DNA of 64,000 nt from contig CAVYGM010000011.1 of the NCBI GenBank assembly GCA_963768025.1, positions 62,001 to 126,000 of the forward strand. The letters run 5' to 3'. How positions within the stretch are numbered: position 1 is the stretch's first letter; every line of letters starts with the position of its first letter. Origin of the DNA: CAVYGM01 sp963768025. Lineage in GTDB: Bacteria > Bacteroidota > Bacteroidia > Cytophagales > Spirosomataceae. A program made the translations under genes and the position numbers. Positions 8,752 to 18,149 of the stretch are shown piece by piece. The notes below the pieces were generated by a model, which searched no databases, was not told the origin of the DNA, and saw nothing but the letters and a program-made list of their open reading frames with translations.

Positions 8752-10013
8752 ATGCCTAACTCAATGAAAAAACTACTCCTATCTCTTTGCCTTATTAGCC
8801 TGGTACAGATTGCCTCCATCGCCCAAACGTATAGTCTTCTCATTAAAGGCGGACAGCTGATTGATCCGAAAAACAACATCAACGAAGTGATGGATGTCGC
8901 AATTACGGATGGAAAAATAGAGCAGATCGCCAAAACGATTGATCCCGCCGAAGCCCGACAGGTCGTCAATGCCAAGGGCATGTACGTAACGCCCGGCCTG
9001 ATCGACATTCACGGACACGTGTTTTATGGCACCGAACCTGACCACTACCTGAGCAATGGCCTGTCGGCGGTATCGCCCGACGGCTTCACCTTTCGGGTGG
9101 GCGTAACCACCATTGTGGATGCGGGTGGTGCCGGCTGGGAGTCGTTCAATGATTTCAAGAAGAATATCATTCACGATCGAAAACCCGCGTTCTTTCGTTC
9201 CTGAACATCGTGGGCGAAGGCATGCGGGGCGGGCGTTTACGAGCAGGACACCAGCCGACATGGACCCGAATATGGCGGCTGCCGTAGCGATCGAAAACCG
9301 CGAACGATGTCGTCGGTTTCAAAGTAGCGCACTTTTCGGGACCCGACTGGAAACCCGTCGACCGGGCCGTAGCGGCCGGTAAACTGGCCAATATGCCCGT
9401 TATGGTTGACTTTGGCGGCAGCAAACCCCCGCTCTCGCTCGAAGAACTGTTTATGAAGCACCTTCGCCCGGGCGATATTTTTACGCATGCCTACACCCTG
9501 CTGGATGGAAATGTCCGCGAAACCATTGTGGACGAAGCGACCAAAAAGGTAAAACCCTTTGCGTGGGAAGCCCGCAAACGGGGAATTGTGTTCGATGTGG
9601 GCTATGGCGGGGCGAGTTTCAACTATTCGCAGGCCATTCCGGCCGTGAAAGCCGGCTTTTATCCGACCACCATCAGCACCGATCTGCACACCGGCAGCAT
9701 GAACGGCTCCATGAAGGATATGCTCAGCATCATGTCCAAATTTGACGCCATGGGCATGAGCTTGCCCGAGGTGATCAAGGCCAGCACCTGGACTACCGGC
9801 GCAGGTAATCCATCGCGAAAAGCTGGGGCATCTGTCGGAGGGTGCCATTGCCGATGTGGCGATTTTCTCCATGCGCAGGGCAATTTTGGCTTTTATGACA
9901 AAACCGGCTACAAAGTTGAGGGCAAGCAGAAATTCGAATGCGAAATGACCATCAAAGGTGGAAAGATCGTGTACGATCTGAACGGAATAGCTACCCCGAT
10001 TTATGTAAAATAA
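8752..10013 (+). pseudogene. Exported amidohydrolase/deacetylase metallohydrolase, multiply frameshifted
   Basis: A dihydroorotase-like metallo-amidohydrolase of the family often linked with SelA-like PLP enzymes. It opens with a Sec signal (MKKLLLSLCLISLVQ; ATG at 8764, or 8752 for a 4-residue longer form). The metal motif GLIDIHGHV and VGVTTIVDAGGAG follow. The last third is read from MPVMVDFGG to IATPIYVK. I see at least five single-base indels. One A is missing near 9181, extra bases lie near 9252 and 9305, an extra base near 9800 is undone by a missing one near 9885, and between those two the correct frame reads HREKLGHLSEGAIADVAIF. As written, the product stops after about 150 residues. 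Confidence 0.85.
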
Positions 10014-10037
10014 CTTCATCCATTCCTCCGTCATTTC

Positions 10038-11781
10038 ATGCTCACTCTGACATTCCAACTCATAAGCGTCTGCCTTATTCTGGGAATTAGCTTCACCCAA
10101 CCCAAAATACCCCACGAGGCTGTTTCTGACAAAAACGGAGGGCTGTTTCTGCCCGAAGGCTTTGAAGCCGTCGTAGTGGTCGACAGCCTGCCCGGTCGCG
10201 CGCGGCACCTGGCCGTCAACGACAACGGCGACATTTACGTCAAAGCCCGCTTTGCGGAGAAAGGACGAGTCGGTTATCGCGCTGCGGGATACCAATGGCG
10301 ACGGGCGGGCCGACGTCATCAAAACGATTTGGCGGCGCTGCCAAGGAGCGAGCCTACGGCACCGCCATGCGGATTTACAAGGGGTACCTCTATTTCAGTT
10401 CCGAGCTGAACGTGTATCGCTACAAGCTCACGCCCGGCGAGCTGGTGCCCGAAAGCCCGAAGGAAATCATCCTGACCGACGACCACGCACACGGAATGCA
10501 CGAGCACATCGCCAAGCCGGTTACGTTCGACAATCGAGGGCCATATGTACGTTGCCTTCGGGGCCACTTCCAACGGCTGTCAGGCAAAAAACCGGACGCC
10601 CAACTCGCCGGTATTGACCCCTGCCCGATGCTGGAAGACCACGGCGGCATCTGGCGGTTCGATGCCAACAAAACCGGTCAGACCCAGAAAGACGGGTATC
10701 GGTATGCCACCGGCCTGCGCAGCGTGGTGGCGCTGGACTGGAATTCCGACAGATAATAGTTTATACGCCCTTCAGCACGGACGCGACGATTTGCTGATGT
10801 TTGTGGCCGCAGCTGTACTCCGCTGGCAAAGTGCCGTGTTCCCTTCCGAAGAGTTTTTCAGGGTAAAAGACGGTATGCATGCCGGCTGGCCCTATTGCTA
10901 TTACGATCAGATGCAGGGCAAAAAAGTACTCAATCCTGAGTATGGCGGCGATGGCAAACTAGTGGGAAAATGTGGCGAGTACGAAAAGCCGCTAATCGGT
11001 TTTCCGGCCCACTGGGCACCCAATGATATCTTTTTCTACCAGGGGCATGCCAGTACTCCCGAACCGCTACAAAAACGGGGCTTTTATTGCCTTTCATGGC
11101 TCTACCAACCGGGCGCCCTATCCGCAGTCGGGTTATTTTATTGGCTTTGTCCTTTTAAAAACGGCAAACCCGCGGGCGATTGGGAAGTCTTTGCCGATGG
11201 CTTTGCCGGAGTCGACCCTATCGTGAACGTGAGTCGATGCAGTCTATCGGCCGATGGGTATTGCGATGGGGCCCGATGGCTCGCTGTACATTGCCGAAAC
11301 CGAAAAGGGTAAAATCTGGAAGATGACCTACAAAGGAAAAAGCAAAAGACTCGCCAAATCGGCCCTGGCCCAGATGGAAAAGCGTAAGCAACTGTCGCAC
11401 ATCCGTACGCCCGATGTGGAAACCGACAATCTGGATCGCGGAAAAGCCGTAGCCGGAAGCAAGGTGTACAGCGTATATTGCACGGCCTGCCATCAGCGCA
11501 ACGGCCTGGGCGATTCACAGCGGTTTCCGCCCCTGGCCGGTTCGGAATGGGTGACGGGCGACAAAAAAAGACTCATTGAAGTGATGCTGAAAGGACTGGA
11601 AGGGCCCATTGAGGTAAAAGGCCAGTCTTACAACAACGTGATGCCGCAGCACAGTTTTCTGAAAGATGAAGAAATCGCCGAAGTACTGACGTACATCCGG
11701 CCGAACTTTGGCAATACCGCCACCGCTGTAAGCAAGGAGGAGGTAGCCGCTATCCGGCGAGGTCTGGCTAGCCTGGAATAA
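10038..11781 (+). pseudogene. PQQ-type sugar dehydrogenase with C-terminal cytochrome c, heavily frameshifted
   Basis: The pieces assemble into a secreted soluble-glucose/sorbosone-dehydrogenase-like beta-propeller (signal peptide; LPEGFEAVVVVDSLPGRARH; RDTNGDGRAD; ILTDDHAHGMHEH; MYVAFGATSNGCQ; HGRDDL; EEFFRVKDGMHAGWPYC). It ends with a cytochrome c domain carrying the haem motif CTACH near 11480 and an axial-Met region (NVMPQHSF). The reading frame must change roughly eight times in 1.7 kb, each time by one or two bases. The final frame (about 11254-11781) is intact. Such proteins oxidise sugars or related alcohols in the periplasm and pass electrons to cytochromes. It lies 24 bp after the amidohydrolase, implying one operon. 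Confidence 0.8.
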
Positions 11782-11830
11782 GTATACATTACTCTTCATT
11801 TTTTCGAATGAAGAGGTGGATTTATATTTA

Positions 11831-11905
11831 AACCGCCAAGACGCTAGGACGCTAGGATTTAACTGGTTTATTTTTTAATTCTTTGCGCCTTCGCGTCTTT
11901 GCGGT
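11831..11905. repeat. Imperfect inverted repeat between dehydrogenase and RidA genes
   Basis: The arm at 11832-11855 (ACCGCCAAGACGCTAGGACG...) and the arm at 11882-11905 (reverse complement ACCGCAAAGACGCGAAGGCG...) match at about 19 of 24 positions around an AT-rich loop. It looks like a dispersed extragenic palindrome rather than a classic terminator, since no T-run follows the second arm. Confidence 0.55.
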
Positions 11906-11935
11906 GATTATTTTAAACATACATCAATCAACTCC

Positions 11936-12401
11936 ATGAACACTACCCTTATGAAGACCGAAAGAAGATCTCTCCTCAAAAAATTGTTTGCTTCCGTAGC
12001 CGGAGCCGTGGGTATAGGTACCACCGCCCAACGCCGCCGCCCCACAAAAAGAGGTAGGCGATATTACCATGTTGCAGGACGTGCCGCTGTTTTCGTCCCA
12101 TACCAAATTCAACAATATGGTGTTTGTGGCCGGGAAAGGTGCTCATTTCGAAGGCGACATCACGGCCCATACCAAGCACGTACTCGACGAAGTAGAAAAA
12201 GAATTGATCAAGGCGGGCTCCTCCATGGATAAGGTCCTGAAAGTTAGCGTCTTTCTGAATGACCTGAATGACTACGTAGCCATGAACGAAGCCTACAAAG
12301 GCCGGTTTGGCAGCAAACCTCCGTGCCGCACGACCGTGGCGGTGTACGGTGGCGTGCCGGGCAACTCACTGGTAGAAATAGACTGCATTGCGTATATTTA
12401 A
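11936..12401 (+). pseudogene. Exported RidA-family protein, frameshifted in its signal region
   Basis: From about 12040 to 12401 the frame encodes a complete RidA/YjgF domain (enamine/imine deaminase): FNNMVFVAGKG, AHTKHVLDEVEKELIKAGSS, VSVFLNDLNDYVAMNEAY, and the arginine-containing end PPCRTTVAV...LVEIDCIAYI. Upstream, in another frame, MKTERRSLLKKLFASVAG forms a twin-arginine-like export signal. One extra C in the GC-rich run near 12030 separates the two: removing it gives TTAQAAAPQKEVGDITML. RidA proteins clear reactive imines made by PLP ammonia-lyases, which fits the SelA-like enzyme upstream. The exported form would place this in the periplasm. Confidence 0.8.
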
Positions 12402-12404
12402 CCC

Positions 12405-13288
12405 ATGCATACCGGCGACGAAGAGGTTCAATTTCTGGAAAACGTTCTTTTTGAGGCCTTTGGTCAACACGCCCGAGATTCAGGACCTGCGCCTGATGGC
12501 GGGCGGTAGCATCAATACTTCCGTGCAGCTCGTCACCGACCAGGGTACCTACTTCGTGAAGTGGAACGACCGCCGATGCCGACGACATGTTCCGGGCCGA
12601 GGCACAGGGCCTGGAACTGCTCCGGACGACCGGAACGTTTACCATTCCCCGTGTGCTGCATCAGGGTAGCCGCGGGGACAAAGCCTACCTCGTACTCGAA
12701 TACATCGAGGCCGGTCGCAAACGGGCCACCTACTGGCAGGAATTCGGTCAATCGCTTGCCGAACTGCATTCCCACACGCGGCCTGAGTTTGGCTTATCCT
12801 TCAATAACTACATCGGATCGCTGCCCCAACGAAATAATTGTCACCAAGACAGTATTGAATTTTTCATAGAAGAGAGACTTAAAATACAATCGGGTCTGGC
12901 CTTGTATAATAACCTGATTTCGCACCAACTTTACGATTCTTTCCAAAAGCTTTACAAAGCACTGCCCGACTTACTCCCCCGTGAACGCCCCGCCCTGGTA
13001 CATGGCGATTTGTGGTCGGGCAATGTGATCACCGATGCGCAGGGACGCGCCTGCCTCATAGACCCCGCCCCGCACTACGGCCTTCGAGAGGCCGAAATCG
13101 CCTTCACCTACCTATTTGGGGGCTTTCAACCCTGAATTCTACGAATCCTACTACGAAACAGTATCCCTCTGGAAGAAAATTTTGAAGAGCGAATCCCTAT
13201 CTATAACCTGTATCCATTGCTAGTACACGTCAATCTGTTTGGTCAGAGCTACGTGAAGGCGGTAGAAAAGGTGGTAAGTCGGTTTTAA
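12405..13288 (+). pseudogene. Fructosamine kinase family protein, frameshifted
   Basis: The assembled frames give a ~290-residue ketosamine (fructosamine) 3-kinase, which phosphorylates glycated amines so that they break down. It reads MHTGDEEVQFLENVLF, then LMAGGSINTSVQLVTDQG, the adenine-lysine strand YFVKWND, and MFRAEAQGLELL. The catalytic loop is LVHGDLWSGN and the metal motif LIDPAPHYGLREAE, and the end is NLFGQSYVKAVEKVV. Frame changes occur near 12465, 12570, 13127 and 13180. The longest intact piece (12587-13135) contains the active site. The frameshifts match the indel-rich character of the whole 7.4-13.3 kb stretch. Confidence 0.85.
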
Positions 13289-13436
13289 TTTTGTAAACCG
13301 GTAATGGTTTTTTTTATACCTTTCGTCTCCATACCTAGAAGAGATATTGTACTATTTCAAGCAAAGGGTCAGAGCCAACCGTTGACGTGTGGTCTACTGA
13401 ACCTACCTGCGTCACATCTACAACCATTTGTATTCT

Positions 13437-14435
13437 ATGGCTACCAAATCTGCCCAGGACCTCGCCTTGCCGGTGGGCGTCACCCTCGATCGCTTTATTA
13501 TGCGCAGTCAAAGCGCATTTCCCTACGCTACCGGCGACTTGTCGCAGCTCCTGCGCGACATAGCCCTCGCCGGTAAGATCATTGACCGCGAAGTAAACCG
13601 GGCCGGACTTGTGGATGTGTCGGGTGGGGTGGGTACCTCCAATATTCAGGGAGAGGCCCAACAAAAGCTGGACCTCGTGGCCAACATCCGGTTTATCCGG
13701 GCGCTCAAAAACGGGGGCGAGGTATGCGCCATCATTTCGGAAGAAGACGAGGAGATGATCTATACCGGCAATGACAACGGCAAGTACGTTGTAGCCATGG
13801 ACCCTCTGGATGGCTCCTCCAACATCGACGTCAACGTTTCGATCGGTACTATCTTCTCAATCTACCGCCGGGTGACGCCCGTAGGTACCCCCGCTACCAT
13901 CGACGACTTCATGCAGGGTGGACGCAAGCAGGTAGGGGCCGGGTATATTCTCTACGGCTCGTCTACCATGCTCGTGTTTTCTACCGGCTCGGGGGTCAAT
14001 GGCTTTACGCACGATCACTCCCTGGGCGAGTTTATCCTTTCCCATAAAGATATCCGCTGCCCGGAGGATGGCAAAATTTACTCCGTCAACGACGGCTATT
14101 ACAACAGCTACCAAACCGCCGTCCAGGAGTACATCCTCGAAAGCCGGCAACGCAACTACTCGGCCCGCTACATTGGCTCGCTGGTAGCCGACTTCCATCG
14201 CAACATGCTCAAAGGGGGCATCTATATGTACCCTCCTACCGTTAAAGACAAGACCGGTAAGCTACGACTCCTGTACGAATGCTACCCCCTGGCTTTCATT
14301 GCCGAGCAATCGGGTGCCAAAGCCAGCGATGGCTACGGGGCTATTCTGGATATTACGCCCAAAACTCTTCACCAGCGTACGCCTTTTTACGTAGGGTCAC
14401 CCGCTATGGTACATAATATCATGAGTCGCCTGTAA
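13437..14435 (+). CDS. fbp: Fructose-1,6-bisphosphatase, class I
   Basis: A 332-residue cytosolic enzyme removing the 1-phosphate of fructose-1,6-bisphosphate in gluconeogenesis. Visible are the metal-binding SEEDEE region, the DPLDGSSNIDVNVSIGTIF signature, and the substrate region NDGYY...RYIGSLVADFHRNMLKGGIY. The C-terminal motif is GYGAILDITPKTLHQRTP. Length is normal. I took the ATG at 13437 (MATKSAQDL); another in-frame ATG lies 9 bp upstream. The first intact gene after the indel-rich stretch, it ends before a strong terminator. Confidence 0.96.
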   Translation: MATKSAQDLALPVGVTLDRFIMRSQSAFPYATGDLSQLLRDIALAGKIIDREVNRAGLVDVSGGVGTSNIQGEAQQKLDLVANIRFIRALKNGGEVCAIISEEDEEMIYTGNDNGKYVVAMDPLDGSSNIDVNVSIGTIFSIYRRVTPVGTPATIDDFMQGGRKQVGAGYILYGSSTMLVFSTGSGVNGFTHDHSLGEFILSHKDIRCPEDGKIYSVNDGYYNSYQTAVQEYILESRQRNYSARYIGSLVADFHRNMLKGGIYMYPPTVKDKTGKLRLLYECYPLAFIAEQSGAKASDGYGAILDITPKTLHQRTPFYVGSPAMVHNIMSRL

Positions 14436-14465
14436 TTCTGTTCTCTTCGCTGTGTTTGTGCTATG

Positions 14466-14503
14466 CTCGGGTTGCCTTATCATAAAGCAACCCGAGTTTT
14501 TTT
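14466..14503 (+). terminator. Rho-independent terminator after fbp
   Basis: CTCGGGTTGC and GCAACCCGAG form a 10-bp stem, extended by weaker pairs around an AT-rich loop, followed directly by seven T. Confidence 0.9.
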
Positions 14504-14546
14504 ATTGTTTGTTGGAAAAATAAATCTGTTATTAGATAATTATTTA

Positions 14547-14575
14547 TTGTTTTTCAATAAAAGTCTATACATTTG
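14547..14575 (+). promoter_or_regulatory. Bacteroidota-type promoter of the DUF2975/HTH pair
   Basis: TTG at 14547-14549 and TACATTTG at 14568-14575 are separated by 18 bp, close to the phylum's -33/-7 pattern. The element lies 26 bp before the DUF2975 start at 14602. Confidence 0.6.
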
Positions 14576-14601
14576 TTTCATCAAACTATAAACTTATACA
14601 A

Positions 14602-15126
14602 ATGAAAACTGAACAGATTTTGCCGATCCTGCGCGTAGGGGCCTGGATCGTGTACATTGGTGCCATTATTCGCACGGTGGTATTTGCCGTTTCCTTTGTG
14701 GTGCGTATCTACTGGCAGGTCAAGGAAGATCCTAAATCAGGTACTTTACTGGCCTATATCATGCTGCTGAGCCTGCTGATGGCAGGAATGATCCTGTACG
14801 TAGAGCTGTGGCGGCAGGTAAAGGATGTGCTCACGAACATCAACCTCGGTACGCCTTTTACAATGGAAACGGCCCGTAGTCTGGCCAGTGTCAGCTACTC
14901 ACTGCTAGCGATATGGATTGTGGCTTTTGTTGGGAAAAATTACCTGCACTACATACAGAAACGGATGCCAGGTTTGGCAGATCTGACTACGGGCTATATT
15001 GCTGACCTAGGAGGTGGCTTTGATGTCAACGGGGTGCTTCTTCTTAATGCGGGCATTGTGTACATCATTGCGCAGATATTCAGAAGAGGAGTGGAGTTGC
15101 AGCAGGAAAACGAACTAACCATATAA
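14602..15126 (+). CDS. DUF2975 family membrane protein
   Basis: 174 residues with four hydrophobic segments (about 12-32, 48-68, 95-112 and 145-162), ending in the family-typical IAQIFRRGVELQQENELTI. Members are small four-helix inner-membrane proteins of unknown function. They are almost always followed by a small Xre-type repressor, as here: the next gene begins 2 bp after the stop. Its own promoter-like site and the upstream fbp terminator make this a two-gene unit. A regulatory or toxin-immunity-like role has been suggested for such pairs but is not shown by this sequence. Confidence 0.85.
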   Translation: MKTEQILPILRVGAWIVYIGAIIRTVVFAVSFVVRIYWQVKEDPKSGTLLAYIMLLSLLMAGMILYVELWRQVKDVLTNINLGTPFTMETARSLASVSYSLLAIWIVAFVGKNYLHYIQKRMPGLADLTTGYIADLGGGFDVNGVLLLNAGIVYIIAQIFRRGVELQQENELTI

Positions 15127-15128
15127 CG

Positions 15129-15353
15129 ATGCCCATTGTAGTGAATGTGGATGTGATGATGGCCCGGCGTAAAATGTCTCTGACCGAGCTGGCCGAAAAA
15201 GTGGATATTACTCTGGCCAACCTCTCGATCCTTAAAACGGGCAAGGCCAAAGCGGTGCGCTTCTCTACGCTGGAGGCGATTTGTGAAGCACTCGACTGCC
15301 AGCCGGGCGATGTACTTGAGTATCGGAAAGATACTCAAAAAACGGCTTCCTGA
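15129..15353 (+). CDS. Small Xre-type helix-turn-helix regulator
   Basis: 74 residues comprising little more than one HTH_3-type DNA-binding domain. It shows the helices LTELAEKVDIT and LSILKTGKAKAVRFSTLEAIC, then LDCQPGDVLEY, the usual YozG-like layout. It begins 2 bp after the DUF2975 gene, so the two are expressed together, and it probably represses their common promoter. The lysine-rich recognition helix (KTGKAKAVRF) is typical of this subfamily. Confidence 0.88.
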   Translation: MPIVVNVDVMMARRKMSLTELAEKVDITLANLSILKTGKAKAVRFSTLEAICEALDCQPGDVLEYRKDTQKTAS

Positions 15354-15415
15354 CCTTCCTCCACCGAACCTTAGCGTACTCGCAGCAGGGCAGGTACGAT
15401 GGTGTAAAGTTTTCG

Positions 15416-15423
15416 TACCTTTG
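15416..15423 (+). promoter_or_regulatory. TACCTTTG -7-like element abutting the helicase start
   Basis: An exact TAnnTTTG match lies only 4 bp before the ATG of the DEAD-box gene. If used, transcription would begin at or just inside the annotated start codon. That implies a leaderless message or a slightly later start. No good -33 box is seen. Confidence 0.35.
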
Positions 15424-15427
15424 CGGT

Positions 15428-16759
15428 ATGGAACTACAACCCAATTTATTTGAGCAATTTAAGCTCAACCGCCAGCTTCTCAATGCCATCGAAGAGGCGG
15501 GATACACCGCACCTACCCCTATTCAGGAGCAAGCCATCCCCCTGGCCATGGCCGGGCACGACGTGCTGGGGATTGCGCAGACGGGTACCGGCAAAACGGC
15601 CGCCTTTGTGCTACCCATCCTGATGAAAGTAAAATACGCGCAGGGCGAGCACGCCCGGGCCTTTATCCTGGCCCCCACCCGCGAACTGGTGATGCAGATC
15701 GCCAAAGCCATCGAAGAACTGAGTCGCTTCACGGATATCCGAACCGTAGCGCTGTACGGCGGCATTGGCCCCAAGTCACAAATGGAGGCCATCCGGGCCG
15801 GCGTGGACATTATTGTAAGTACCCCCCAGCGTTTTCTGGACTTGTACCAAAAGGAAGTCGTTATCCCTAAGCACATTCAGACTATGGTGCTCGACGAAGC
15901 CGACAAGATGCTGGACATGGGTTTTATGCCGCAGATCCGGCGGATTTTGGAAATAATTCCCCGTAAGCGGCAGAATCTGTTGTTTTCGGCCACTTTTCAG
16001 GAGAAAGTCGAGAAGTTTTCGTTTGAGTTTCTGGAATTTCCGATGCGGGTGGAGGTATCGCCGCAGTCCACTACTGCCGAAATGGTGACGCAGGTGCTGT
16101 ATGAGGTACCTAATTTTATGAGCAAAATACACCTATTGGAATTATTGCTGACTCAGACCGATGAGTTGAGTCGGGTGCTGATCTTTACCCGTAGTAAAGA
16201 AAATGCCGACAATGTGTACAAATTTTTGCTGAGGAAAGTCCTGAATGAGGACTCCATCCGGGTGATTCATGCCAACAAAGGGCAAAATACCCGCATCAAT
16301 GCCATGGAGGCCTTTAAAGATGGTAACATACGCGTGCTGGTGGCTACGGATGTAGCTTCGCGGGGTATTGATGTCACAGATGTAAGCCACGTGATCAATT
16401 TTGACGTGCCGCTGATCTACGAAGATTACGTTCACCGCATCGGCCGCACGGGCCGGGCTAACCGCACCGGCGAGGCCATTACCTTCCTTACTCCGCCCGA
16501 GGAGCTGCACATCCGGAATATAGAAGCGCTGATCCGGATGGAGATTCCCCGAAAGCCCCTTCCCACCGAGGTGGAGGTAGTAAGTACCCCCTTCGACGAA
16601 CGGCAAAACCAACTGCGGGAGATTGACGAGCAGAAGCGCCGCGCCGACCCTACGTTCAAAGGCGCGTTCCATGAGAAAAAGAAGCGGCCACATACTACGG
16701 CGGCCGCCCGGCGTGATCCCCGCAAAAAAGCAGTATCCAAACGGCGAACCCGCCGCTAA
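15428..16759 (+). CDS. DEAD-box ATP-dependent RNA helicase
   Basis: 443 residues with the full DEAD-box set: Q motif (YTAPTPIQEQAIP), Walker A AQTGTGKTAAF, PTRELVMQI, VLDEADKMLDMGF, SAT motif LLFSATF, VATDVASRGIDV and HRIGRTGRA. The last ~60 residues are a basic tail (KKKRPHTTAAARRDPRKKAV) typical of RhlE-like helicases that act on ribosome assembly or mRNA decay. It follows the HTH gene by 74 bp. The exact subfamily cannot be named from motifs alone. Confidence 0.95.
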   Translation: MELQPNLFEQFKLNRQLLNAIEEAGYTAPTPIQEQAIPLAMAGHDVLGIAQTGTGKTAAFVLPILMKVKYAQGEHARAFILAPTRELVMQIAKAIEELSRFTDIRTVALYGGIGPKSQMEAIRAGVDIIVSTPQRFLDLYQKEVVIPKHIQTMVLDEADKMLDMGFMPQIRRILEIIPRKRQNLLFSATFQEKVEKFSFEFLEFPMRVEVSPQSTTAEMVTQVLYEVPNFMSKIHLLELLLTQTDELSRVLIFTRSKENADNVYKFLLRKVLNEDSIRVIHANKGQNTRINAMEAFKDGNIRVLVATDVASRGIDVTDVSHVINFDVPLIYEDYVHRIGRTGRANRTGEAITFLTPPEELHIRNIEALIRMEIPRKPLPTEVEVVSTPFDERQNQLREIDEQKRRADPTFKGAFHEKKKRPHTTAAARRDPRKKAVSKRRTRR

Positions 16760-16838
16760 TACAATAATTTTTGAGCGCACGCGTTCCGAATTATACGACT
16801 CGCCAATCCGTTTTGACTGTTTTCGTTTATAACTCACT

Positions 16839-17579
16839 ATGAATACCTTAGTTCGATTTCTCTGTTTGTTTCTGACCCCCTTCCTGGGCTGGTCCCAAAC
16901 CATGCAGTTTGTCAGTAATGCGCGTTCCCTGGACACGAATCTTTCAGAATCCCGCCCCCTGACTCTGGCCGAACGACGCGTACTTCCGCTTTTTGGTGAG
17001 CAACGCAAAACGTCCGATCAAATCGAGGATGAAATCCGGTTTTTGAGCGAGTGCGATAAGATGTTTACGAGCCGCGATGATGCTAGTGCCTTTTTCGCGG
17101 CCCGGGCCTGGGAATATGTGCAGGAAGGACAACTGGATACGGCGGCTTACCGCTTTAACCTGGCTTATCTGTTGAATGAGAAAAACGTCGACTCTTTCTG
17201 GGGGTTGGGCGTAATATGCTATCAGAAAGACAAGCTCGAAGATGCTGAACGTATGATGCGCCGGGGCGTGGAGGTATCTCCTGACAACGTACCGCTCATG
17301 GTGGATCTTTCCACGATAGAGTTGCGGCATTTCACCGAAAAAAAGGACACACAGGATCTGGAAGAATCACATCAGTTGCTGAGGCGCGCTGCTGCCCTTG
17401 ATTCCACCTATGCACAGACCTTCTATAACCTGGCTTTGGCCGAGTACTACCGGGCCGACTATCCCAAGGCCTGGGAGGCCTTGCATGCGGGACGTAAATT
17501 GAATTTCCAGTTGGTCGATTTTCAGTTTGTGGACTTGCTTCGCACCCAACTCGCCGATCCCGAGGGTTTTTTCAAATAG
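16839..17579 (+). CDS. Secreted tetratricopeptide-repeat protein
   Basis: 246 residues: a Sec signal peptide (NTLVRFLCLFLTPFLGWSQ), a spacer of about 70 residues, then TPR-like helical repeats. These include WEYVQEGQLDTAAYRFNLAY, FWGLGVICYQKDKLEDAERM and FYNLALAEYYRADYPKAWEA. TPRs act as protein-binding scaffolds, and the partner is unknown. The protein should be periplasmic or envelope-associated. It is followed by a terminator-like palindrome. Confidence 0.85.
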   Translation: MNTLVRFLCLFLTPFLGWSQTMQFVSNARSLDTNLSESRPLTLAERRVLPLFGEQRKTSDQIEDEIRFLSECDKMFTSRDDASAFFAARAWEYVQEGQLDTAAYRFNLAYLLNEKNVDSFWGLGVICYQKDKLEDAERMMRRGVEVSPDNVPLMVDLSTIELRHFTEKKDTQDLEESHQLLRRAAALDSTYAQTFYNLALAEYYRADYPKAWEALHAGRKLNFQLVDFQFVDLLRTQLADPEGFFK

Positions 17580-17603
17580 CTTTTCTATCCAATTTTTTTC
17601 CAG

Positions 17604-17640
17604 ACCTGACAGGTGTTCAAAAAACCGGTCAGGTTTCTTA
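17604..17640. terminator. Palindromic terminator-like hairpin
   Basis: ACCTGAC (17604-17610) pairs with GTCAGGT (17628-17634), and the inner AGGT/ACC adds pairs. Short T-rich sequence follows. It separates the TPR gene from the sulfoxide reductase gene. The word order (AGACCTGACAGG...) resembles a dispersed palindrome. Confidence 0.55.
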
Positions 17641-17651
17641 CTTTCCCGATT

Positions 17652-18137
17652 ATGGCCGAAACCTTACTCCTACCTACATCCGCCAGCCGAGCCGAGGTAT
17701 ACGAAGCGCTTTACCCCCAACTGGAAGCCCTGGTAGCATCCGAAAGTGATTTGATTGCAAACTTGGCCAACGTCGCAGCTGCCTTAAAAGAAGCATTTGG
17801 ATTCTTTTGGGTGGGGTTTTATCTGGTTAAAGAAGGGCAGCTGGTGCTGGGACCCTTTCAGGGACCAATCGCCTGCACGCGCATTCCATTCCACAAGGGA
17901 GTTTGCGGAGCCTGCTACACCCAGCAGGAAACTATCGTGGTACCCGACGTGGACCAATTCCCCGGCCATATTGCGTGTAGCTCCGCTTCCAGGTCCGAGG
18001 TAGTAGTACCAGTTTTTCACCGCAACGGCACCGTAGCTATGGTTCTCGACGTGGACAGCGACCAACTCGACGATTTCGGTCAGGCAGATGCCGAGGGGCT
18101 GGAAAAGGTAATGAAGTTGATCGAGAGGAAGTTGTAA
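17652..18137 (+). CDS. Free methionine-(R)-sulfoxide reductase (GAF domain)
   Basis: 161 residues from the ATG at 17652 (MAETLLLPT). An upstream in-frame start would run through the terminator hairpin. The single GAF domain carries cysteines at 75, 85 and 109 (ACTRIPF, KGVCGACYT, HIACSSASRSE). Their spacing of 10 and 24 residues equals that of the three catalytic cysteines of E. coli fRMsr. The enzyme reduces free methionine-R-sulfoxide in the cytosol as part of oxidative-stress repair. The gene converges on yraN with a 12-bp gap. Confidence 0.93.
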   Translation: MAETLLLPTSASRAEVYEALYPQLEALVASESDLIANLANVAAALKEAFGFFWVGFYLVKEGQLVLGPFQGPIACTRIPFHKGVCGACYTQQETIVVPDVDQFPGHIACSSASRSEVVVPVFHRNGTVAMVLDVDSDQLDDFGQADAEGLEKVMKLIERKL

Positions 18138-18149
18138 AAGTACTAAAAA

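Noticed and set aside
9237..10322. 361-codon minus-strand ORF
   Set aside because: Opposite the amidohydrolase and dehydrogenase genes, whose plus-strand motifs are unmistakable; composition is that of an antisense shadow.
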